Below are positions 34,860 to 46,693 of a stretch of DNA of 64,000 nucleotides, one piece after another (within the stretch, counting starts at the first letter, position 1; every line of letters begins with the position of its first letter). The notes below the pieces were generated by a model. That model saw nothing but the letters and a program-made list of their open reading frames with translations, had not been told where the DNA came from and did not search any database. This DNA comes from Hofstenia miamia (Eukaryota; Xenacoelomorpha; Acoela). The DNA lies in contig SCFE01000060.1 of the NCBI GenBank assembly GCA_004352715.1, forward strand, positions 1,386,818 through 1,450,817. The letters run 5' to 3'. Made by a program: the position numbers and the translations under genes.

Positions 34860-36481
34860 GGTTTCAGCAAAATTGAGACATGTACTGATTGGAAAAAATT
34901 AAAGCTTGGTTTTGGAATTGTTCGTACTCTTGATCGTTATTATGTGAGAAAATGTAGTAACTGTGGTGAATTTTGTCATTCTACAAAGGTATGTTCAATA
35001 AAAAAATCTAACTGCATGTACTGCAAAATAAATTAAAATTAGTAAATACCCATTTCCGGAGTATTATGAATGAAGTTGATAAATTTTACGATCTAATTCA
35101 GAATTTTGATGACAGTACAATCATTAGCGTGATGAAAACTTGGTTAAAATCTAATGACTACGTAAAAAAGTTTAAATGACAAATTTTTGATCTTTCCAAG
35201 AGATAGAAGACAAGCTTTAACACATAAAACTAGAGGTGGTGGTGTTTTGCTAAATATACCACGCAAATTCAAACCAATAATCAGAGATGATATTTCTTAA
35301 AATGATTCTGAATTTGATAGCTTATGGGTTCAATTTAATATATGTGGAGTCTGTTCAATTTATGTTATTGTAGTAAGAAACAATCATTTCAAGCTTTGAA
35401 GAAAACTTATACAAAGAAATTTGCATTGCAAAGCAAACAACGAACTTAGATATTATTATGTGAAATTGAAAAAAGGGAAATTAACGATTTAATTGATGTC
35501 TTTAATATGGAAGTTCTGAATAAAAATATACCAACGCATCTCAACTTTGTTAAGTCTTCTTTGATTGATTGTATCATTACTGACATCTCAAGCATTAAGA
35601 CATATGAAGTTTTTGTTGCAGATTTTTTCATACCCAACCATTTACTGACATGTGCAATACTTGATAATATAAAAACTCAAACAGATTCACGGATATATTG
35701 AACTAAAAGATATTATTCAAAAAAATACTTCAACAACAAATATTTTTTGAAGGACTTGATCAACTTAAATTGGAATGGTTATTACTTTGGGACAACAGTG
35801 GATTAAAAAATGAAGTTTATAATTGATATTTAACAAGTATTTATCATAATCTTTGTCCTATTATAAAGAATCAAAAACAACGTAAAGAATAGTAACAAAA
35901 CGTGAAGATATGAATATCTAAAAAACGAAAGAATTCATTAGAAAAAAGCATAAGGCATATGCAATTTTTTGTCAAAAATCTTTTAATGAAAAAAATTGTT
36001 AAACAAAAGTGGTCATAAATTTCGAATTTTTTAAATTTTAAAGAAAAAATGAAATTACTTATATAGTAAATGATAATGGTGAATGTATTACAAATGTCAA
36101 AGAAATTAGTAATATTTTAATTGAAAGATTTATGAAACTAGGAAAGAATCACAATCTAAATACAAAATTTAAACATTTCTATCATAAGCATCACTATATT
36201 AGAAAACATGATGATCCCTATAAACCAAGATTTATTACATTAGTAAAATTTTATAAAGAAACAAAAAAATTAATTGGAACAAAGCGAAAGGTCATTGTGA
36301 ATTTCCTCCTCGGTTGTTGAAAGGTGCCTTAGGTATTTTATTGAGACCTTTGTGTGACTTATTTAGTCAATGCTTGGCAGAATCAACTTACCCTGATCAC
36401 TTAAAAATTGCTAAAGTTACACCAATATATAAGAAAGGAAAAAAAGATCTTGCAGAAAATTACCGACCAATTTCAGTATTA
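34860..36481 (+). pseudogene. Non-LTR retrotransposon, 5' half (zinc-knuckle ORF1, endonuclease, RT start)
   Basis: Plus strand. A canonical CX2CX4HX4C zinc knuckle (CSNCGEFCHSTKVC) lies at 34953-34994, as in the nucleic-acid-binding ORF1 of many non-LTR elements. The endonuclease follows from about 35075 (EVDKFYDLIQ, MKTWLKSNDY), then RGGGVLLNIP at 35230-35280 and the segment before the SDH position at 35507-35650. RT begins at about 36295 (PPRLLKGALGILLRPL, KVTPIYKKGKKDLAENYRPI). It stops abruptly after ISVL at 36481, where an oppositely oriented element starts; its continuation resumes at 38570. Stops and frameshifts make it inactive. Confidence 0.75.
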
Positions 36482-38569
36482 AGATAAGATATTCTATATT
36501 TAGAGACTTTTATTTACAATTTCAGAAACTGATAAATTCTCTAAATAGCGTCAATAATGTACAAAAATAATAAAAAGACATGAAATATATACAAGAAAAG
36601 CGTCATTTTAGGCTACAGATATTATAGTCTTGTAGTAGTAGTATAATCAGTATTATAAAATTTGTAGCCTACCCAAGCTTTTCCACAGATGAACTTTTGC
36701 TTTAGAATTAATTCCTTAACACGTTTGCGAAAGTGTTTTACATTTTTAATACATTTGATCTCTTGGGGAAATTCATTCCATTGCCTTATTGCATTATTTA
36801 TAAAAGAATTTCGTTTTATTTTAGATTTATACTTGTTTACTGTAAATCTTTTTGTTCTTTCGTTGATCTTGTTCGAAAATTCTGGGATTTTTATGCAATT
36901 ATAGGGTGGAAGCAATTTTACAAAATTATAAAATTTAGTGGCGGTATTTATTTGAATTAACTGCTTAGGACTTGGGATTGATTTATAAATATATTTTTTT
37001 AAAGCACTAGATCTTCGTTTACAAACATTAATGGCCCATTTATATTGAGTTTCGAGCTTTTTAATTAGTTCTTCGCGTATGTTTGAAAATAGAATACTAC
37101 TATAATTAAAGTGGCTAATTACCAATGAATGGAGAAGTTGTACAATTGCATTTTCTGGTAGTTGCCTTAGAACGTGGCCTATTGTTTTTATACCAATAGC
37201 AATTTTCTTTTGTAATGATTTAACATGTTCATTAAATAATAAATTTGAGTCAAAAGTAACCCCCAAATATTTAAGAAGTAACTTCGGGAATTTTGTTATT
37301 TTTTACTATTAAAATTTTTTAGGACGATTTTTATCACAATTATGAGGCTTAAGTAAACAAAATTTAGTTTTTTCGTCATTAATTCGTAATTTATGCATTG
37401 AAAAGGTATTGCATAATGATCGACAGGTTAACTCAATTTCATTTATTACCTTATCATCAGATTTGTCTGCATAACATACACAGGTATCATCTGCATATTG
37501 TATGAGATTGGTCTTGGTATGATACTTCATATCATTTATATAAATATTAAATAGTAGTGGGCCTAGAATANTGCAATTATAGGGTGGAAGCAATTTTACA
37601 AAATTTAGTGGCGGTATTTATTTGAATAACTGCTTAGGACTTGGGATTGATTTACAAATATATTTTTTTAAAGCACTAGAACTTCGTTTACAAACATTAA
37701 TGGCCCATTTATATTGAGTTTCAAGCTTTTTAATTAGTTCTTCGCGTATGTTTGAAAATAGAATACTACTATAATTAAAATGGCTAATTACCAATGAATG
37801 GAGAAGTTGTACAATTGCATTTTCTGGCCTTTTTGTAACGGCTAAAACTTTCGCTGGTTTTTAGTAGTAGGTACTCTTTATGAGCTTGATTTTTATTTGT
37901 TATGCATTGCTTACACTTAGAATCAATCCAAGGTTTACCATCATTAGATTTTTTCAAAGAAGAATTTGATAGAATTTTTTTTTTGGGGGAAAAAATATTA
38001 AAAAAATATTCAAGCTTAATTAGAAATTTGTTTAGCTCAGAGGCTGAATATACATCATTCCAATCTTGTACGCCTAGCTCAGATTTAAGTTTATAAATAT
38101 TTTCTCTAGAATGATCACGGATAAAAATGCATTCTTGAATTATTCTAATAGTATCCTTAGGCACTTGTATTGCAATAATTCAATGATCAGAAAATGGGAA
38201 TTCTCCACAGTAAAAACTATAGTTATCTTTATTATCTGTAGTAATTATATGATCAATAAGCGTGCTAGAAGTGGATACATTTCTTGTAGGTAGGACTGTG
38301 TTCGACGAAAATAAATTAAAAGTGTTTAATAAAAGATCTAGTTTTTCTTTTTCGCGATGATTGAAGTAATTTAAATTCCAATCGCCCATTAATATGACAT
38401 CTTTGTTTTCAGAACACGCAGAAGATAACTCGGCCTCGATTTGATTAAAAAATTCATTGAGGTAGTTTTTTGAGGGGCAGTAAGACACATTAATTAATTG
38501 TTTTTTTAAAGTAGAATCTTTACTTGGATTGTTTATTTCGATCCATAAGCTTTCAAATTTTGAATCAAC
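36482..38569 (-). mobile_element. Non-LTR retrotransposon inserted, antisense, into a related element
   Basis: Minus strand: endonuclease from VDSKFESLWIEI (38569) through VILMGDWNLNYF and TSSTLIDHIITTD to FPFSDH (38180), linker to about 37830, RT core ILGPLLFNIYINDM...QYADD (37593-37309) and thumb/C-terminus YLG...WNEFPQEIK (37266-36622). The 5' part of the endonuclease is missing. The 3' end carries AATAAA and then a short TATCTTA-type tail at 36497-36481 (reads AAGATAAGAT on the plus strand). It interrupts the plus-strand element between ISVL and VINKIFEKLL. The RT-finger region is absent at the 37572-37830 joint, which also carries a duplicated piece and an N. Confidence 0.8.
37571..37828. 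repeat. Second copy of RT C-terminal segment after a single N
   Basis: After the N at 37571, bases 37572-37828 repeat 36891-37160 with several substitutions and small deletions (for example a missing ATAAAATT-type block). Both ends are abrupt: the left end is at the N, and at 37829 the sequence jumps to the endonuclease-RT linker. It is probably a misjoined haplotype or a contig of a sister copy. Confidence 0.75.
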
Positions 38570-39790
38570 AGTAATTAATAAAATATTTGAAAAATTATTA
38601 TTCATCCAAATTAACCTATTTGTGGAACACAATGAATTAATATCAAAACATCAGTTTGGATTTCGAAAAGATACCTCTACAAATGATGCTTTACTATATG
38701 CTGTTGAAGACTGGAGATCAACATTTAGATAAGAATGAAAAATATATATAGCATCATTAGATATTTCAAAGGCATTTAATTCAATAAACCATTCTATTTT
38801 ATTGGAAAAGTTAAAGCAGATTTATAATTTTAGTAATTCATTAATAGAATTATTAAATAGTTATTTAAAAAATAGATATCAGTATGTGAAACTCAGAGAA
38901 GAAATATCAAATTCATTAGAAATAAACCATGGTGTACCACAAGGATCAGTACTGGGTCCATTACTATTTAAGTTATATGTAAATGATATGGATTAACAAA
39001 TTAATAGTAATCATGTACAATTTGAGATGATACTCTCATTTATTGTAATGATATTTTGAATTTACAAGAAAATGTCGAAAAATTGCTATCATTCTTTAAT
39101 AATAATTTATTAAAACTAAATATTGAAAAAACTATATTTATGGTAATTAAGACTAGAAAAAATGAATCAACATTAGAAAGTATTAAGCTATGTAACAACA
39201 TCATTCAGGAATCACCAAAAATGAAATATTTGGGAGTAGTAATTGATAATAAATTGAATTTTGAAGACGAGGCAAACAACATCATAAAGAAAATGGCGTA
39301 TGGTATAAGATCAATTCAGAAAATTGGAAAGTTTATACCAATAGAATGGGAGGTAATACTCTTTCGATCACTTGTTCTATCCCATTTCTTGCACTCATCT
39401 TGTTTATTAAAGAACTTGAATAAAAAAGCAAAATCGAAATTTGAGAAATTATTTAAATGGGAAATAAACATAATTAGCAACAAAAATAAAAAAGAAATAA
39501 TGTGTAAATATCATTAGAAGCCCTTCAAAATATTAGATGTTTATCGATATTTTAGAAAAGAAAATCGAACATTTCTAATAATCTAAATCAAAGAACAATT
39601 ACATTTGGTAAAACTAAGTATAATAGAAAAGTAATGAAGAACGGATTCCTAAATTATTCAATATCGCTATGGAAAAAATTGGATTACATTACAAGAAGTG
39701 AAAAAAAATTATACAATATTTAAGAAGTTGAAAAACATGATTACACAACAAAATATCAATTATCTGACTAATTATAGAATAAGATGTGCA
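38570..39790 (+). pseudogene. Non-LTR retrotransposon, 3' half (RT palm to C-terminus)
   Basis: Continues the plus-strand element broken at 36481. It reads VINKIFEKLLFIQINL, KHQFGFRKDTSTNDAL, LDISKAFN with a frame break, NHGVPQGSVLGPLLFKLYVNDMD (38930-38995), a lost or mutated catalytic block where the YADD motif should be (QFEMILSFI region), then MKYLGVVIDNKLNFEDE, and a C-terminal SLWKKL block near 39680. The expected aspartate pair is not visible, so it is catalytically dead. Rejoining the two halves gives a near-complete element, so the minus-strand copy at 36482-38569 arrived later. Confidence 0.78.
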
Positions 39791-39960
39791 ACTCAAGAAC
39801 AATAATTAAAAATATTTATTAAGTTATATGTAATTTATAAACCTAACCAAGAAACAAACATTTACTGTCATAACTAAGTTCATATGAAGAAAGTTGCATT
39901 ATTTATGTTCTTAATAAGTTTGTAAACTTAATACATGTATATGTACATGAGAACTTAAAT

Positions 39961-40103
39961 TGTTGTTGTTGTNNNNNNNNNNNNNNNNNNNNNNNNNNNN
40001 NNNNNNNNNNNNNNNNNNNNNNNNNNNNNNNNNNNNNNNNNNNNNNNNNNNNNNNNNNNNNNNNNNNNNNNNNNNNNNNNNNNNNNNNNNNNNNNNNNNN
40101 NNG

Positions 40104-40146
<43 letters not shown>
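39961..40146. repeat. GTT trinucleotide microsatellite split by a 130-N gap
   Basis: (GTT)n on both sides of N 39973-40102. The gap is most simply an unresolved part of the same repeat. Confidence 0.92.
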
Positions 40147-40179
40147 AACTACTCCAATACAAGAGAATCAAGATTGAAA

Positions 40180-40505
40180 ACTCAATGGATAGGATTTTGC
40201 AGAAACCGGTCTGGAAAAATTTAAAGTTCTCTTTCCATTTTCACTTTTTTGCAAGCAGGAAGTCGCGGTCTTAGTCTCTCACTTGAATAGGATGTCCTCA
40301 TGTTCAGAGTACAGGAGAGCGGATATGATCGATTGCTAGTGATTGAATAATATAATTTGTCATCTCTATGTCTGATAATTGTTCGAATTGGAGTGTAGTC
40401 TGACAGCGTTTTTGCATTAAATCTAAAGAGTTCAGAAGATAATCTTTTTCTCCACCCCACACAGACGATCCATAAGTAATAATAATCGATGAATGCAGCA
40501 ATTGA
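40180..40505 (-). pseudogene. C-terminal fragment of a non-LTR reverse transcriptase
   Basis: On the minus strand, LLHSSIIITYGSSVWGG, then LLNSLDLMQKRCQTTL (40501-40400), matches the YG-x-x-x-WG...L...QKR block that follows RT in CR1/Jockey-type elements. In the next frame a basic tail follows (SERLRPRLPACKKVKMEREL). One frame change, no RT core: an isolated 3' fragment. Confidence 0.6.
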
Positions 40506-41230
40506 ATCTAGAACTTAAATTTTCAACAAATGTTTTTTGTATTTGTTTCTAACCATTTGCTGCATGACCTTTTGATCATTGGTGAAAAAATAGTTTTGTT
40601 GATTGCCTGAGCGTCACCCATTAAGAAATCATGTGAAATTATCAAATCGAATAATGCAAGTTTTACAGAAACTGAACTGTTGCAAATATGCGCAGTATTG
40701 GCTTCATTATAACAACTATGTAATTTCATTAACATTTCTATTATTTTCATTTCTTATTTATTACATGAGGTATTGATGCTAAAAAATTGTTTTAGTATTA
40801 TTTTGTGTATAGATCTCATGCACTACTATTGCTTAAAAAATTCACCGCATTGTATAAGACATATGCAACCTTATATAGAACAACAATTTATGCTACAATT
40901 GATAAAATTGACTAGTTCATTGCGAAATTCTAAGAAGCAATTTCGGCGGTTTGTTATTCATAATATATCTCCAAAAAACCTGTAGGACAAAATCGGCAGC
41001 GACCTCTTTTTCCATATAAATTGAAAAATGCCTAATTTATCATGATGCACAGCAAAAGGAGGTATATCAACTGATGAAGATGTGCTAGATATTCCATTGA
41101 TGGTATTTCAGGTCTTTTTATTGGAACTTTCCCCATGCGCATTAGAGAAACTCCAATATTATGTTTTTTAGTTCAATATTTTTAGGCAATTATTTGCCTG
41201 TTCATTATACAGTTTAATTAGATTTCAGTT
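40506..41230. other. No gene recognised
   Basis: A 70-codon plus-strand ORF at 40773-40985 (HCIRHMQPYIEQQFML...) has no recognised family. It could be part of the transposon relic that resumes at 44.2 kb, but no motif proves this. Confidence 0.3.
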
Positions 41231-41973
41231 ATGCCTCCAATTTTGCTGCCCGACCTCAAAAATTTGAGCGATGCCCAGTTTACCTCCACTGTTGGTGGTC
41301 TGAAGAAAGACGCCATCATTTCGTTGTTGCGCCAAGTGGTCACTGCTCTCTCTCTACCTCGACTCTGTCCTCCAATGATGGCCCTGACGTCATATCATCC
41401 TTATCTGAATCCCTCACAAAGCTTTTCTCTGATGTTTCCTCAATACAATCTCAAATGTTCTCCTACAGTGCTGCTACCTCACGTTTTGTCTCATCTCTCC
41501 CCAATCATCCTGCTCCGGGTTTCACACCCGCGCTTGCTCCTTCTGCTCTACCGCATCCTCCTAAGCAGTCTATCCCTTCATCTACTAACCATAATCGTCC
41601 TCGTCCAGTTTTTGGTTCTAGTGCTTCCTGCCGTCTCCCTGCTGTTCCTATTACTATTAGTTCACTTCCGCCGCCTCCCCGCAAAGCTCATATCTATGTT
41701 GGCTGTTTTGCTGTCTCTGTGTCCACCTCAAATGTTGCTGACCACCTGCGTTCCTCCTCTCTACAATTTGATGATATCATTTCCATTCCTCCACGTCCTG
41801 ACTCTCCATTTGTATCCTTCCATGTTGTCTGCGATCAAGAGTCTCATCGTGCACTCATGAATCCTGATGTGTGGTCTGAAGGCGTCTTGATTCGTTATTA
41901 CCGCTTCTCTGATGATGAGCGCAAATCTTTTGGCCTTCGTCCCCGCCGCCGTAATGCGCCTCGCCGTGACTGA
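41231..41973 (+). pseudogene. ORF1 of a pyrimidine-rich non-LTR retrotransposon
   Basis: Starts ATG at 41231 (MPPILLPDLKNLSDAQFTST, a heptad-like beginning) and shifts frame within a CTCTCTCT run near 41350. It then runs openly through STSTLSSNDGPDVISSL and a Pro/Ser-rich region to the RNA-binding-like C-terminal part (HIYVGCFAVSVSTSNVADHL, SFHVVCDQESHRALMNP, VLIRYYRF) and a basic end RPRRRNAPRRD. The HIYVG...FKV/FHV...WP-like pattern is typical of ORF1 proteins that coat the element RNA. The stop is TGA at 41971-41973, in the same frame as ORF2. A slip in the CT repeat is the likely inactivating change. Confidence 0.7.
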
Positions 41974-44190
41974 CTATCTCACTCTGATCTTCCTCCTCTC
42001 CGTAACTCTGGCTTTTCCGTATTGCTTGCCAATGCCCACAGTCTTGTATCTTTGAACCGTCGTCTCAGCTTTTACAATTTCTTCTTGCATTATCCTGTTG
42101 ACTTCATTTTCATCACTGAAACCTGGCTTGATCCTGCCATTGCTGATAGTGCTGTTTTTCCCAACTCTACTCTTAAAGTTCTTTCTCGTATGGATCGATC
42201 AAGTGGTCGCCATGGAGGTGTTCTCATTGCTTCACGTCTTCCTAACCTTGACATCCGTCCCATTTCTTTCGATTCATTATCCTTCGATTTCTGTTGTGGC
42301 TGTGCTGTTGTTCTCAGTGACCACATTTTTTCTCTGCTCTGCATTTACAACCTTACTTCGAAAAGTGCCTTTCGCATTCCCATTGCTGATTTATCATCTA
42401 TGTTCGAGTCTTTTCATGACCAGTCTACCTACCTCTCTCGTCACCTTGGCTTTTCCATTCGTCCTCATTTTCTTGTTTGTGGTGACTTCAATCTTCCTAA
42501 TGTGTGCTGGAATGCGTTTGACTCTACTGACACTTATGAGTTTGCAGTGTTTGAAATCTTTGCCTGCTATTCTCTTGAACAACTTGTATTTTCTCCTACT
42601 TCCAGCTCCTCTCTGCTTGATTTGGTTCTGTGCTCTCACCCCGATTACATATTTGACATATCTGTAATCCCTGTTCCTGCTAAGCTGTCAGATCACTCAT
42701 TCGTCAGCTTCAATCTGTTTGTCAACTCTACTTCTCCATCTGATAATCCGGCTGCTCCACAATATGCTCGATTTAACAGTGACTTTTTGTCACTCAATGC
42801 TGCTCTCTCATCTTCGCTGCCCATTTTTAGTGATTCCTTCTCAGTTGACGATTGGTTCACTTTCTTTCATCAAGTTATTTCTTCTTATGTTCCTCGTCGG
42901 CGGAAAAAGCGTGCTTCTCTTCCTTTCTATTTTTCGTCCTTTACTGTGCACTCCTTGAATAAATTGGAGTCTGACAAACGCCATTCTGGTACTACTGCTT
43001 TTCTGAAGCCTGCTTCTCTCACAGAAGATGTTATCAATTTTATGGAACTTGACAAAGTCTCTTTTCTGTCCAGCTTCTCGTCCGGTTCTCTTCAAGACTC
43101 TTATTCCTTCCTGCGTTCTCTTCATTCAAAGCCTGAGCTCCTCACTTTGAGATGGAACCTTCTTTCTGCTCACTCTGACCTGGAGAAAGCTGATCTGTTC
43201 AACGCGTATTTTGCCTCTAACTTCTCTGTACCTGTCTCCATGTGCCCTGGTCCGCCTGCTGCCTCCCCGCTAATTCGACTTTGTGATATGGTCTTCAGCG
43301 CTCATGATATTTCTCTCATGCTTAAATCTTGCAAGTTGTCTGGTTCTTGTTATCCTGACGGTGTTCCTTCCTTTGTAATTCATGAAACCTCCTCCACGCT
43401 TTCTATCCATTTAAATCATCTTTACTCCTTCATTTGCTCCACTAAGTGCTATTCCACCTGTTGGAAGACATCTTGGATTTCTCCGCTGTAAAATCTAATC
43501 AGCTTCCCTCCTCGCAGGTCACGTCCTACCGCCCAATAGCTATTCTATCTCGACTGTCTATCATCTTTGAACGTCTTGTTTTTCGTTATGTATTCCCAAA
43601 AATTCGTCACCTCATCTCTTCTTCTCAGCATGGCAACCTTCCTGGTCGCTCTACGATTACTAACCTGCTCACTCTGATCGAAAACTGCTACTTTCACTCT
43701 GATAGTAATGATCCTGGTTGTATTATCTTTCTTGACATCTCAAAAGCGTTTGATCGCCTCCCTCATTCCACTCTGCTTGACAAGTTACGTTTATTTGGTT
43801 TTGATATGGATTTCATCGAACTGTTCTAGTCTTACCTGACCAATCACCACCAGTGTGTCAAAATCAACTCGTCTATCTCTTCTCCTGTCTCCGTTACTAG
43901 TGGTGATCCTCACGGCTCAGTGTTTGCTGTTCTTTTCTTCCTCGTTGCCATTAACGACCTCCCTCATTCTGTTCTCAACTCCTCTTGCCTGTTGTATGTT
44001 GACGACACTGCGATTTTTGATTTTGGTTGGTCTTTTGCTTCTAACATCTTTTCTGATCTTGAGCACTTGTCTACTTGGTACTCTGTCAACCAGCTTGATT
44101 TTAGCACTACCAAGACATGTGGTATTTCCTTTTCTNCCGTAAAACTTGACTTGCTTTTATTTTTTTTTGTGTATACCTTCAGCGGCTAAA
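41974..44190 (+). pseudogene. ORF2 (endonuclease-RT) of the same non-LTR retrotransposon
   Basis: Directly follows the ORF1 TGA in the same frame, with no ATG before the endonuclease motif ITETWLDP (about 42112-42135). Endonuclease blocks: RHGGVLIAS, FLVCGDFNLP, LSDHSFVSF. A linker is followed by RT at 43446-44136 in a shifted frame: VTSYRPIAILS, IFLDISKAFDRLPHS, a TAG at 43827, SGDPHGSVFAVLFF (degraded GVPQGS-LGPLLF) and LLYVDDTAIF with both aspartates. A single N at 44136 truncates the thumb. Then comes a 3' UTR with AATAAA and a short ATT-repeat tail to about 44215. Its C/T-rich sense strand is unlike all neighbours. Confidence 0.78.
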
Positions 44191-44219
44191 TAAAGTCATT
44201 GATAATTATTATTATTACA

Positions 44220-45225
44220 TATTACAAACATTTCGATGAAAAGTGCTGGTGAGCTACAAGAAGAAAAACATAATACAGTCTCTTATGATGGAACATGGAT
44301 GAAGTGAGGTCATCAGTCATTATATGGCATTGGACTCACTAGTTCTGCAAACTGGTAAAGTTCTGTATTATGACGTATTATCGAAACATTGTAGCGCATA
44401 TACTGAGCCGGATAAGTCGCATAACATTGATAAAAATCACTCTGATAGCTGTGAATCGATGAAATTCAACATTTCAGTTAATTTATTTAGCAGATGATTA
44501 GCTATACATATCAAAATATATGTATAAAAAATATCAGATGGCAATAGTTCTGCAATTAAGACATTACATTCAGCTAATCCCTACAGTGAAAGTAGCATTG
44601 CTATTAAAAATGAAATGCATCAACGACGTTTCAAAAAGACTAAATTCTGGTCTTGATAAATTAAGAAGTTTACATCCAATGGGAAGTGCAGGAAACAAGC
44701 AAAAAAGATGGCAGCAGTTTTCATCTTATTACCGAAATGCTATAATTTCAAACATTTCAAAGTTTGATGTGCAATCGTTGACAATGATGAAGACACGGAA
44801 TTAGTAAAAAAATTGATAAGAAAATTAAGGCTACTTTGTATCATTAATCGAAATTTGAAAAGTTTTGTCCATATGATAAATGGTGCAAATTAGAGGTGAC
44901 ATCGAGTACCCGATTAAACCCGACCCGATCTCGGGTTTTGGGCACACAGATTGAACAGATAATTAAAAAAATAGTGATGTTAATCACTACTTGATATGAG
45001 AAAGACTCCAAGAAATTTGTAATACCAATAAATTGCTGTTTCCACAATCAGAAAATGATTGATATTAATGATAATTTGATTGGACAAAGATTATTATGAT
45101 TTTGCGCTGTACAAGCGGTTTCAATTTCAATGATGGGACTATTGCAGAGCAGCGAACTATGAATTACATTGTTGCTCGGTCAAACGATGTGAAAACAGTA
45201 CGCATCAAAGCGAAGAAATAAAGTG
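44220..45225 (+). pseudogene. Mutator-like transposase relic
   Basis: Plus strand. 44262-44298 reads EEKHNTVSYDGTWMK, then TGA, then GHQSLYGIGLTSSA. After a frameshift TGKVLYYDVLSKHC follows (44351-44392). This is the VSxDGTWxKRGxxSLxG...TGKVLDxxVLSKxC block of Mutator-like transposases found in animals. Later remnants fit the same family: KFCPYDKWCK at 44860-44889 and an AV-xFNDG pattern at 45120-45137. The catalytic region is broken by several stops. The 5' end may be separated from the rest by the retroelement at 41.2-44.2 kb, but the upstream part was not recognised. Confidence 0.6.
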
Positions 45226-46693
45226 TGACTCAAAACATGAAAGTAGAGTTTTTTAAAAAATGAAAATGTATAGCTTATTTATATTTGAAACATCAATTTC
45301 ATTTAATATATCAATAATTGTTGACATATTTTTTAACACAACATAAAATATTACTAATGATTAATCTGCACAGATATTTAGTATAATTTATTAGACTTCC
45401 AATCTACTAATTTAGTGAAAAGATTTTGATTATTTCAACATAATCCTTGCATAGTTGTCAATAAATATTGACTGAAATAATGCATTTTGTATTAATATGC
45501 GGGCCGAAAACTTTAGATCAAAAATGAAACAGTAGCATAAAGATAAATTAATTATTTATTCATATCAGTTTTCTGATTGATTTAGATATAAAAAGTCAAT
45601 ATATATTGACATAAATTAACAAGCAGCAAACCGTGAAATTGGAAATAATTTGTTGCTGCATAAAATAATTGAAATTGGAACATCAAAATTGATTAGCACA
45701 CTAAAAATAAATTCAGAGCATTCAGTTAAAAAATTACATTTCTTAAGTTTTTAAAAAATGTTAATTCTTAAAATTGTTAATTTTAAAATTTAAGTACTAC
45801 AACAATATTTAGTGAACCTTCATTATTTATTATCCAATGCATGCTGCACATTAATATCTTTATACTTATTGAGCTTATTGCTATTTTTCAATCTTGTGTT
45901 TAAAAATTTAAAATTAAAAAATTGTCAATTTTATTAAAGAACCTATTTATTTGAGCATTCTTAGCAAAAAATTAAGAAATTAAAAAATTTGACGACTAGG
46001 AAAATTTAATAAGAAAAAACTTAAAAATTCATTAAAAATTATTTAAAAAATAATTCGAAGTTTTTTTCAAAAAATACCAAATTTATATGTAGTTTTTACT
46101 AAAACTGCAAAAACACTCATAAAAGAACTCCAATAATCATTTATATTAATTTGTGTGAGGTATCCTTAAAAAATAAGGTATAGCAGAGTTGTGCTTTTAA
46201 TAAAACAAAAGATACACAAATTTTAATGAAACTTATACATAATCAATGCTTTGCATAATAAATTTTTGGAAAAAAAGACCGTGAAAACAATCATATTTGA
46301 CTGCAAAATCTTTAATTAGCTTTAAATATTATATAACAACGGAATAAATGAATTCAAAAATGATCATTTATATATAATATTAATCTATTTCGACTAACTT
46401 AGAGGTATAAAGTTTCAACTCAAAAACATAAAAGCGCACATGTTATGGAAGCCTAAATCCCATGGGGTGCAAAATCACCCCTAATGCGACAAACTGTTAA
46501 CCATAGTGAATATAATTATTAGGAGTTTCAAACTTGTTGGGAACTAGAAATTATAATTTATGTTCCAAAATATAATTATTTTTCCTATTATTTATATATT
46601 AGGATTTTAGTACTAGTGAATATTCACACATGTACATTTCCACGGCATCACGAAAAAATCCTTGCATTGACGCACATATATTTGACATTGCTA
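45226..46693. other. No gene recognised
   Basis: Very AT-rich, with poly-A/T runs and no coding pattern. It ends at the TA that flanks the Tc3-like element. Confidence 0.5.

Noticed and set aside
41231-41860. 209-codon leucine-rich plus-strand ORF as a membrane protein
   Set aside because: Only its first about 40 codons are the real ORF1 start. After the CT-run frameshift the hydrophobic frame is the shadow of the Ser/Pro-rich ORF1.
42090-43125. Basic minus-strand ORFs opposite the 41-44 kb element
   Set aside because: They are complements of the conserved endonuclease frame; Arg/Lys richness follows from the pyrimidine-rich sense strand.
44900-44950. ACCCGACCCGATCTCGGGTT palindromic patch as a telomeric or satellite seed
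   Set aside because: Single occurrence inside the Mutator-like relic; too short to call, possibly just a transposon fragment.
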